The translations under genes were made by a program, and so were the position numbers. From the NCBI RefSeq assembly GCF_002367995.1, contig NZ_AP018207.1, positions 5,755,963 through 5,819,962 of the forward strand: DNA of 64,000 bases, read 5' to 3'. Source of the stretch: Calothrix brevissima NIES-22. GTDB lineage: Bacteria > Cyanobacteriota > Cyanobacteriia > Cyanobacteriales > Nostocaceae. Positions 28,007-34,935 of the stretch are shown here, piece after piece; positions within the stretch are counted from its first letter, which is position 1; each line of letters starts with the position of its first letter. The notes below the pieces were generated by a model that saw nothing but the letters and a program-made list of their open reading frames with translations, did not search any database and was not told the DNA's origin.

Positions 28007-28987
28007 TTACTTAGTCTGAAAGATATTTTGTACCATTTTTTTATCTACACTATTAGCCGCGCGATCTAAGGCGGCTATCTCGCCAGAGTCTAGCAGCCAA
28101 CCTAAAGCACCAATATTCTCTTGCGCCTGTTGTACAGTCTTTGCTCCTGGGATAGGAATTGTTCCTTTACAAATGCACCAGTTAATTGCTACCTGTGACA
28201 TAGTTTTGTTTCTTGACTGTGCTACTTCTCGTAAACAGTTTAAAAGTGGATCAATCCCTGGTAATAGCTGCCTAAATAATAAACCACGGATACCTTTGGG
28301 AAAAGGGCCTGTTTTTGAGTATTTTCCTGTTAATAGCCCTAATCCCAAAGGACTATAGGCAATCAATTTTATACCTATGTCGTCGCAAACTTGCTTAAGC
28401 TGTAATTGTGTTACTGGATATGTGGAGAGTAGAGAGTATTGCACTTGCAGAGTTGCGATCGCAATTCCGCGTTCGGTAAACTTTTTATGCACCCGTTGCA
28501 AACGTTTCGGCCCGTAATTAGATAATCCTACAGCTTTAACTAATCCTTGCTCATAAAGGTCAGCTAATCCATCCCATAGCCTTTCCTCTTGCCAAGGTGC
28601 GTAGTTAGCTGTAGACCAATGCATTTGTACTAAATCGACATTTCTGCCTAACCTTTGGGCTGAAGCCTTGCCAGCTTGTACCATTGATTGACGAGTCCAT
28701 CGCCAAGGATAAGCCGCCAGCTTGGTAGCAATGCAAATTTTTTCTGCGTTGATACCTTGATATTCTCGAGAAAATTTGCCGAGAAGTGTCTCACTGCGCC
28801 CTTTGAGTCTACCAGTACCGTAAGAATCGCCTGTATCGAATAAAGTCACACCGTTACTGACACAAAGGTTAAACACGGCTTGCAACTGATCGTCCATACT
28901 GCGATCGTATCCCCAGAGCAGTTGGTTTCCCCATGCCCAAGTTCCACAGCCCATTGTTGGCAGTGATAGTTCCTGGCTAATTTGCAT
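28007..28987 (-). CDS. aldo/keto reductase
   Basis: About 326 residues. A NAD(P)H-dependent oxidoreductase of the (beta/alpha)8 aldo/keto reductase family. Seen: GVTLFDTGDSYG (catalytic Asp and Tyr), CIATKLA (catalytic Lys), DLVQMHW (catalytic His), VKAVGLSNYGP, and the cofactor-binding end GTIPIPGAKTVQQAQENI. All four catalytic residues are present and the length is typical. I use ATG 28987; an in-frame GTG lies two codons upstream. The physiological substrate cannot be read from sequence. It is a single gene on the minus strand between the RelE-helicase block and the DUF433/DUF5615 pair. Confidence 0.93.
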   Translation of the reverse strand: MQISQELSLPTMGCGTWAWGNQLLWGYDRSMDDQLQAVFNLCVSNGVTLFDTGDSYGTGRLKGRSETLLGKFSREYQGINAEKICIATKLAAYPWRWTRQSMVQAGKASAQRLGRNVDLVQMHWSTANYAPWQEERLWDGLADLYEQGLVKAVGLSNYGPKRLQRVHKKFTERGIAIATLQVQYSLLSTYPVTQLQLKQVCDDIGIKLIAYSPLGLGLLTGKYSKTGPFPKGIRGLLFRQLLPGIDPLLNCLREVAQSRNKTMSQVAINWCICKGTIPIPGAKTVQQAQENIGALGWLLDSGEIAALDRAANSVDKKMVQNIFQTK

Positions 28988-29120
28988 ACTCACTCGCTGT
29001 AGATTTCCTGATTACTTAAAAACCCAGTTGATCAAGATTCATTATCAGATAATTTTCGGACATGATAATGAGGAGGTAAATTTACTTTTTTAACTAACAT
29101 CAAAAAATCTGTAATATACC

Positions 29121-29492
29121 TCAAATTTTATCAATATAAGCACTCAAAAAGACTAATTGATTCACCATCTCTTCTGCTGATTGAGTAGCCACTAACTTCA
29201 GCACACCCTGTAATTGTTGTCCTATCGAATACCGTTGCTGTTGCAGCAAGATAATACCTGCATGGTTTCTCTGTACTGATAGGAATTCGCTATGCAAAAG
29301 GCAAAAGTCTCGTCGGTTGTAGCTATATATCGCCCGCCCTTGTTCTGTTGCCCAAATTAACTGTTCTTCGTCAGAATAGCTCTGTCTACTAACATCGGCA
29401 ACTGTCACTATATCCAAACCTGCATGACGGAAAGCTGTGATTAAAGATTTTTCTACGCTGTCCTCATCTAAATATAAACGGATTTGGCTCAC
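29121..29492 (-). CDS. DUF5615 PIN-like protein, probable toxin
   Basis: A 123-residue protein with the DUF5615 (PIN-like) pattern: IRLYLDEDSVEKSLITAFRHAGLDIVTVAD at the N-terminus with the metal-binding acidic LDED, then DEEQLIWATEQGRAIYSYNRRDF and a late HAGIILL strand. PIN-like domains are metal-dependent RNases. The GTG start overlaps the stop of the DUF433 gene by one base, so translation is coupled. DUF433-DUF5615 pairs are frequent in cyanobacteria and have been proposed as toxin-antitoxin modules. Activity here is inferred. Confidence 0.85.
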   Translation of the reverse strand: MSQIRLYLDEDSVEKSLITAFRHAGLDIVTVADVSRQSYSDEEQLIWATEQGRAIYSYNRRDFCLLHSEFLSVQRNHAGIILLQQQRYSIGQQLQGVLKLVATQSAEEMVNQLVFLSAYIDKI

Positions 29493-29779
29493 TATATCTT
29501 TGCCTTATACTCAGCTTCTAAACGATCAAATTCTTCAACATCTGCCGCAATTTCTGCATCGATTGCTTGTTGATTAGCATAGTAGTAAGCCAGTGCTGCA
29601 TGAACCTGTGCTAGAGTTAACTGCGGTCTTTCTGCAATAATTTCTTCCGGCTTCATACCCGCATGAGAATCAATTGCAATGTTATGAACTGTAATCCGAT
29701 GTCCAGCAATCCGAGGGCGACCACCACAGGTTCCTGGTGTACGGACAATTAACGTACCGATATCTGTAATAGTTTGCAT
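29492..29779 (-). CDS. DUF433 protein, probable antitoxin
   Basis: A 95-residue protein with the DUF433 core: IVRTPGTCGGRPRIAGHRITVHNIAI, then GMKPEEIIAERPQLTLAQVHAALAYYYAN, a small winged/helix-turn-helix-like domain. It precedes and overlaps by one base the DUF5615 PIN-like gene, so it is the likely antitoxin and DNA-binding autoregulator of the pair. The 190 bp between it and the divergent GTPase gene at 29969 would hold its promoter. Confidence 0.88.
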   Translation of the reverse strand: MQTITDIGTLIVRTPGTCGGRPRIAGHRITVHNIAIDSHAGMKPEEIIAERPQLTLAQVHAALAYYYANQQAIDAEIAADVEEFDRLEAEYKAKI

Positions 29780-29968
29780 AATATACTAAATCTCCCTATT
29801 TAGGAATATAAACCTTTTCTAACGCAAAAAATCTCTAAATTCGTACTCAGAAATTTATGGAATTAGGAGAATTCTGTCCAAATATAGAAACGATAGACTT
29901 GAGACAAGCGTAATTTTTATCAAAGAAGCTGATTATAAATAATTTGTGATTGAGGTAGGTATCAGGTA

Positions 29969-31885
29969 ATGGTGCGTTTAAAACTGTGGCAATGGGTTAT
30001 ATTAGCAGCGCCGATCGCATTAATCGTCACTTTCTTACTGGTAGCCGCAGGTTCCCAGATCCATACTTGGGGAATTAATTGGATTTGGGCTGTATTTACC
30101 CTACTATTTGTCGGGTGGCGTTGGTTGCTGGTTAAATGGACTCGACCAGAGGTAGAACAATTAGAGGCGGTATTAGCTCAAGTTAATGAAGAATTAGCTG
30201 CTACGGTAGATAATAACCAATTACCAGCAGGAAATGACGCTACTAGTCAAGCTCAAGCAGTTTTAACCGAAATTTTGCAAGCATCCCAAAGCGATCGCCC
30301 AATTTGGGAAGATTGGGTAACTTTCTGGACACGATGCCAAAATTTAGTGGTAGCGATCGCTCATATTTACCATCCTGAAGTTAAATATCCCCTATTAAAT
30401 ATTTACGTTACCCAAGCCTACGGGTTAATTCGGGGAACGGTGGATGATTTGGATCAATGGATGCAAAAGCTATCACCTGCTTTAAATCAAGTAACAGTTG
30501 GGCAAGCTTACCAAGCTTATGAAGTCTATCGCAAGTTAGAACCATCTGCCCGCAAACTCTTTCAAGCTTGGAATTGGGCACAATGGTTATTAAATCCGGC
30601 GGCGGCTGTGGCTAAAAAAGCAAGTCAGCGCTCTACAAGCCAAGCAAATCAGCAATTATTGGTGAATTTAGGACAAATGCTGCGAGAAGCGGCTTTACGT
30701 AATTTGTGCCGTCAAGCGATCGCTCTTTATAGTGGTAGTACTTTACCTGCTGGAGAATTTTCTACTGTCACAACTACTCCCACCCTACCCAAGGCGAAAA
30801 CGCAAACTTTAAAAGAAATCCTCGCCCAAGTTGAACCAGTAGAAACTGTGGCGCAAAAACCTGTCAATATTCTGCTGGTAGGGCGCACCGGTTCGGGAAA
30901 AAGCAGCTTAATTAACAGTTTATTTTCCTCAGAATTAGCTGCTGTTGATGTCTTACCTAGTACCGATAAAATTCAAAATTATCAATGGCAGACTTCCAAT
31001 AAAGAAACCCTGAAATTATGGGATACTCCAGGGTATGAGCAAGTCAACCGCGCAGATTTCCGCGACTTAGTTTTAGACTATGCCACAAAAGCAGATTTAC
31101 TATTATTAGTCACCCCAGCTTTAGATCCCGCCTTGCAAATGGATGTAGATTTTCTCAAAGATATGCAGGCGGAAGTGAAAGATTTACCTGTAATTACTAT
31201 AGTTACCCAAGTCGATCGCCTACGTCCGATTCGCGAGTGGGAACCGCCTTATGATTGGGAATGGGGCGATCGCACTAAGGAAATTTCCATCCGCGAAGCT
31301 ACACAATATCGGGCGCAATTGTTGGGGGATTTCTCCAAGTTAGTTTTACCTGTGGTGACAAGCGATAGCAAAACTAATCGCGCTGCTTGGGGAATTGAAG
31401 CTTTATCTTTAGGATTAGTAGAAGCGATCGCACCTGCAAAACAACTGCGTCTGGCGCGTTTTTTAACTAACTTAGAAGCCCGTACCGTTGAAGCTGCCAA
31501 AATTATTGATAATTACAGCTTCCAGATGGCGACAACTCAAGGACTGACATCGCTGCTAAAAAGTCCCGTTCTCCAGTTCATTTCCACTCTATCAACCGGC
31601 TCGCCCACTCTGGCATACTTGTTAGCAGAAAAAATTCCCGTGGAACAGTTACCCGTTGTCATTGGGAAGCTGCAAATGGCTTATGACCTTTTCTCATTGT
31701 TGAATACCACTAACTCAACCAACTTTGATTTGTTAGCCCTTTGGCCGTTATTGGTAGAAAATACAGCCGCCAGCGATACCTGGGCTTTTGGTCATGCTTT
31801 AGTTGAATACTGGACTCAGAATCTCACAGTTGAACAACTGCGAGAGCGGTTTAATTATTATCTCAATATATCGGTTGTCAAATAA
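29969..31885 (+). CDS. membrane-anchored Era-like GTPase
   Basis: A 638-residue protein. The N-terminus has two membrane helices (WVILAAPIALIVTFLLVAA; WIWAVFTLLFVGWRWLLV). The GTPase domain starts near residue 305: G1 GRTGSGKS, G3 DTPGYE, G4 TQVD. The region between the membrane segments and the G domain is helical, as is the tail. The start ATG follows a plausible GAGGTAGGT-containing leader. It may work with the DUF697 GTPase at 22602-23954, which has the same strand and general class, but the two are separated by minus-strand genes. Exact role unknown. Confidence 0.85.
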   Translation: MVRLKLWQWVILAAPIALIVTFLLVAAGSQIHTWGINWIWAVFTLLFVGWRWLLVKWTRPEVEQLEAVLAQVNEELAATVDNNQLPAGNDATSQAQAVLTEILQASQSDRPIWEDWVTFWTRCQNLVVAIAHIYHPEVKYPLLNIYVTQAYGLIRGTVDDLDQWMQKLSPALNQVTVGQAYQAYEVYRKLEPSARKLFQAWNWAQWLLNPAAAVAKKASQRSTSQANQQLLVNLGQMLREAALRNLCRQAIALYSGSTLPAGEFSTVTTTPTLPKAKTQTLKEILAQVEPVETVAQKPVNILLVGRTGSGKSSLINSLFSSELAAVDVLPSTDKIQNYQWQTSNKETLKLWDTPGYEQVNRADFRDLVLDYATKADLLLLVTPALDPALQMDVDFLKDMQAEVKDLPVITIVTQVDRLRPIREWEPPYDWEWGDRTKEISIREATQYRAQLLGDFSKLVLPVVTSDSKTNRAAWGIEALSLGLVEAIAPAKQLRLARFLTNLEARTVEAAKIIDNYSFQMATTQGLTSLLKSPVLQFISTLSTGSPTLAYLLAEKIPVEQLPVVIGKLQMAYDLFSLLNTTNSTNFDLLALWPLLVENTAASDTWAFGHALVEYWTQNLTVEQLRERFNYYLNISVVK

Positions 31886-31971
31886 GTGCGATCGCCACAC
31901 CTAGATTTGTGATGAAGTGGTAATTGAGTATTTGACTGTTGGCTGTTCCAAATCAACACTCACCAATAATA

Positions 31972-32178
31972 ATGAAAGATTTGAATGGGAAACCTCTCGT
32001 GTGTCCTAATAGTGGTTCTAATCGCGACTACAACGATTTTGTGATTAGTCTTGGGGGAATTCAGACTGTCGATGTCACTAATATCCAAGATGTCATAGCT
32101 TCCAACCGCAATTGGACAAATACAGCAATTGGAACGCAAATTAGCAACTACTTTTTTAATAATGTGAAAGTTGAGTAA
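31972..32178 (+). pseudogene. fragment of a DUF4114-like calcium-binding exoprotein
   Basis: Sixty-eight codons from ATG 31972. The segment PNSGSNRDYNDFVISL resembles the acidic DRDYNDF core of DUF4114/calcium-binding C-terminal domains found in large cyanobacterial exoproteins. It lacks a signal peptide and everything that normally precedes this motif, and an in-frame stop lies just upstream. I read it as a remnant of a larger gene, although a short expressed protein cannot be excluded. Confidence 0.5.
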
Positions 32179-32319
32179 ACAAACCTAGTTTAAGCATCTG
32201 TGTTTGACTTTAGACTTGCGGTATGAGAGGCTGCTTTGTTTGTTATCAGGTTCGACTAATTCCTTCAATGGTCTAAAATGTGCAATACCAAATACTATCG
32301 GAATCAAACATTAGCAGTG

Positions 32320-32367
32320 TGATAAATTTCGGAGTTAGGACTTGAGTTCTAACTCCGAAATTTATCA
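32320..32367. repeat. 21-bp inverted repeat hairpin
   Basis: TGATAAATTTCGGAGTTAGG and its near-exact complement (one wobble position) surround the loop CTTGAG. It lies in the 480-bp gap between the DUF4114-like fragment and the 107-residue protein gene. No T run follows, so a mobile palindrome is as likely as a terminator. Confidence 0.75.
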
Positions 32368-32419
32368 AAGAGAAAACTGTATTTGCAATCTTAAAATTTA
32401 TCGTTTTATGGAATTAAAA

Positions 32420-32490
32420 GTGAACCAATTTAAAAATAGAATGGGACAGATGGTAGGGGCATAGCAATGTCTATTGGTATCAACTTAACG
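32420..32490. repeat. dispersed element with GGGCATAGCA half-palindrome, copy B
   Basis: Shares AACCAATTTAAAAA, ACAGATG, TAGGGGCATAGCAATG with the copy at 7873-7932 in the same order and spacing. The right half of the palindrome has been replaced by unrelated sequence, so the copy is decayed. Confidence 0.55.
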
Positions 32491-32660
32491 TGAAATCCCG
32501 ATTTTATCTAGCTCCCATGCTCTGCCTAAATTTATCAAACAAATATTTTTATCTTTAATTTGCAATCCCCAATTAAAAACTGCTCTTGCAAATGTAGAAT
32601 TAAGAGCAGTTTTTAATTAAAATATTATGCCTAATAAATAGCGATCGCCAAAATAAAAAT

Positions 32661-32984
32661 TTAGGCATCTTCCATTTCAAATTGAGCCACTGTAATTGCG
32701 TTAAAGGCAAAAGCAAATACTAATGGCATGGGGCATTTTAATACAACTGTAGATAAAACAGCTACCGTTGTGCCAATAATTGCTGATATCGACCACCATT
32801 TTTCTTCAGCAGTCAGCCCTTTTTCGGCTTTAATCAATCTCAGAGCTTGTACGGGAATTGGTTCAGGCATTACACAGCCTGGAGGAAACGCCCAGTAGTT
32901 ATTGCGCCGCTCGACAAATAAATCTGTCCAGCCATTTTCTAGGCACCATGCCTCAATCCATTCGATAGCGTAATGATTCATCAT
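32661..32984 (-). CDS. hypothetical protein with C-terminal hydrophobic region
   Basis: About 107 residues from ATG 32984 (MMNHYAIEWIEAWCLENGWTD). The N-terminal 45 residues are compact and tryptophan-rich (WIEAWC, NGWTD, NYWAFPPG), followed by a basic helix and a C-terminal region with one or two hydrophobic stretches (WWSISAIIGTTVAVLSTVVL; MPLVFAFAFNAITV). An upstream in-frame start would add 22 Asn/Thr/Tyr-rich residues that look non-coding. I recall similar conserved hypotheticals in Nostocales but cannot name a function. It stands alone. Confidence 0.7.
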   Translation of the reverse strand: MMNHYAIEWIEAWCLENGWTDLFVERRNNYWAFPPGCVMPEPIPVQALRLIKAEKGLTAEEKWWSISAIIGTTVAVLSTVVLKCPMPLVFAFAFNAITVAQFEMEDA

Positions 32985-33580
32985 CTGGTTGCTAGTGTAA
33001 TTTGTGGAATTGGTGTAGTTTTCTGAATATAAATACTTAACTAGAATCAAAAGTAGCTGTCTAACGGCATAAACATAAGGCTAATTTTCGATTGAAATCC
33101 ATATATCAATTAACTCCAACAATCCTTAGCTTGATTACAAGGCTAACAGCCTATTGAGGCTGGTTATATCAAAATACAATAAACTTAACCAGAATAGAAA
33201 TAAGTAAAGGAATGTAAATAAGTCGTTCAATAATGTTTGAATTCCCACGTACACCTTAAAGAAATATATATGCTAAAACTCTGCTAAAAATCTATTGTCA
33301 AAGTCAAGAATTGTAAATATAAGCTGTCAGCTATCTTAGTAAATTGCAACAGACTTTAATATAAGCATTTTCATAAAGATGCTGTTATCTGCTTGCAGGC
33401 ATATTTTAGCGATCGCCTAAAAATGTAAATAAAGGGGCTAGGGATTAGGGGCTAGGGACTAGGAGAAACCTACCTGGTGTGATTAGCTAACTTGAAATAT
33501 TTATTGCTTCCTTGTCTCCCTTGTCCCCCTTGTATGGCAATGAAAATGTTTTCATCGGGATTATTTCTAGCCCCTAGCCC
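32985..33580. other. intergenic region with GGGGCTA-type repeats
   Basis: About 600 bp with no convincing gene. Around 33434-33465 it contains repeated GGGGCTAGGGATTAGG-like words, and around 33513-33532 CTTGTCTCCCTTGTCCCCC, both members of the dispersed short-repeat classes seen elsewhere in the window. The rest is AT-rich. Confidence 0.6.
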
Positions 33581-34159
33581 CTAACTTGGTTTTGATGTAA
33601 TTACCTCTGTGGGGCGGAGAATCTTTTCTTGTAAGCGAAAGCCTTGACGGACAATTTTAGTGATTGTTTGGTCTGCGAGGTCGTTGCGAACTTCGCGATC
33701 GACGACTCGGCATAAAGTAAAATCTGGTTGGGTGTCTTGGAGTTCTATCGGTAAAACTTGACGCTTTTTTAAGATACTCAAAAACTTGCGATGTACTGCG
33801 CCAACAGATTTAGGTAAACGTTGGAGAAACTCTTGATTGGGTTCATTATTATTTTCTAAATATTCTAATAAATTTTCTAAAGCATCAGAAACTTCTAAAA
33901 GTTCTAAAAATAAATCCTCGGTTTTGGCTGCATTTTGGGTTTGCTGTTCTCGCAAGGATTGCTGTAATAAAATATTTTCTTTTTGAATTGTGCCGATTTT
34001 GCTAATGAGTAAATCGCGTTTTTCTTGGGTAATTAAATATTGATTTGTATTTGCAGATACTGTATTTTCACCAGACAAAGATGCTGGAGAATTAAAACCG
34101 AGAATTTTCGATTTTATCCAATCCCAAAATTGGCTAGCGTTTTGGGGCGATTCAGACAT
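33581..34159 (-). CDS. GrpE-family nucleotide exchange factor (divergent)
   Basis: A 192-residue protein. A long coiled-coil helix (LISKIGTIQKENILLQQSLREQ) is followed by a four-helix part and the C-terminal beta-wing signature VVDREVRNDLADQTITKIVRQGFRL, ending ILRPTEVITSKPS, the typical GrpE end. It would release ADP from an Hsp70. It overlaps the upstream J-like gene by 8 bp and is the last gene of the minus-strand cluster headed by an Hsp70 at 40518. It is clearly divergent, so I regard it as the dedicated exchange factor of that alternative Hsp70 and do not use the symbol grpE. Confidence 0.85.
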   Translation of the reverse strand: MSESPQNASQFWDWIKSKILGFNSPASLSGENTVSANTNQYLITQEKRDLLISKIGTIQKENILLQQSLREQQTQNAAKTEDLFLELLEVSDALENLLEYLENNNEPNQEFLQRLPKSVGAVHRKFLSILKKRQVLPIELQDTQPDFTLCRVVDREVRNDLADQTITKIVRQGFRLQEKILRPTEVITSKPS

Positions 34160-34766
34160 GAGAAACCTCTTGAGATAGCATAGATAAAGTTTTCTTGACC
34201 CAAGTTTGTACTTGAGTGTGGGGATGATTGCTTAATAGTTGACAAAGGGCGATCGCTCTTTGCAAATCTCCACCCAGATGATAAGCTCTAATTAGCCACA
34301 TTTGGGCTTGGATATAATCTTTGTGATTTTTATCTGTACAGCCTTCAGTATATTCTTCTAAATATTTAATAGCTTGAGGATAACGGCCTTGTTTGCAAGC
34401 AGAGATACCTTCTGTGATTAATTCTGATAAGCTCAAGGGTATATATTCTCGTTCTAGAAGCTCTTGTTGGCTAGCAAGAGCGATCGCTTGCTCTAATCCA
34501 TCTAACTGAGCTAATAATACCAATTTTGGTACTGATTGTTGTAAAGCCGATAAATCGCTATTTTTGAAACGCTTAATCGGCGGTAATATCGGACGTAAAT
34601 AATCAGCGAGAATCCGTTCTTCCGGCTTCATTAAGCTTTTTTGCGCTTTAGCAATGACATCTACAGGATATTGCTTGCGCTTCATGGCTAAGGCGACAGC
34701 TTTAGTAATTTCGGCTTTTGAGGCGACTGGGGTAACGCCTAAAATATCATAGGGATTGTGTTCCAT
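34152..34766 (-). CDS. J-domain-like protein lacking HPD, with TPR-like tail
   Basis: About 204 residues from ATG 34766 (MEHNPYDILGV). The start YDILGVTPVASKAEITKAVALAMKRKQYP resembles helices I-II of a J domain, but the HPD tripeptide required to stimulate Hsp70 ATPase is absent. The C-terminal half has TPR-like helices (GISACKQGRYPQAIKYLEEY; AQMWLIRAYHLGGDLQRAIALC). The frame is open upstream, but those codons are a 9-bp repeat giving Ser-Pro-Leu runs, so I exclude them. It overlaps grpE-like by 8 bp and follows the large TPR gene. It may dock substrate or partners without activating ATP hydrolysis. Confidence 0.75.
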   Translation of the reverse strand: MEHNPYDILGVTPVASKAEITKAVALAMKRKQYPVDVIAKAQKSLMKPEERILADYLRPILPPIKRFKNSDLSALQQSVPKLVLLAQLDGLEQAIALASQQELLEREYIPLSLSELITEGISACKQGRYPQAIKYLEEYTEGCTDKNHKDYIQAQMWLIRAYHLGGDLQRAIALCQLLSNHPHTQVQTWVKKTLSMLSQEVSHV

Positions 34767-34791
34767 AAGATCAGGAAAGGAAGGGAAGGAG

Positions 34792-34836
34792 GACAAAGGA
34801 GACAAGGGAGACAAGGGAGACAAGGGAGACAAGGAA
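34792..34836 (+). repeat. 9-bp tandem repeat (GACAAGGGA)
   Basis: Five units: GACAAAGGA, three GACAAGGGA and GACAAGGAA. Being a multiple of three, it keeps the minus-strand frame open upstream of the J-like gene as a Ser-Pro-Leu repeat. It lies directly upstream of that gene's ATG. Confidence 0.9.
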
Positions 34837-34935
34837 GACAATTGTACAGACAAGGGTTCATCGCATCTCTAATAAATGCCCAATGCCTCATGCCCCATGC
34901 CCCATGCCCATTTTCAAGCTAGATATTACCTTGAT

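Noticed and set aside
32240-32275. GGTTCGACT word resembling a tRNA T-arm
   Set aside because: No acceptor stem, D-arm or anticodon arm could be assembled around it.
34767-34853. 29-codon N-terminal extension of the J-like protein (Ser-Pro-Leu repeats)
   Set aside because: Encoded by the 9-bp GACAAGGGA repeat; the J-like domain starts naturally at ATG 34766.
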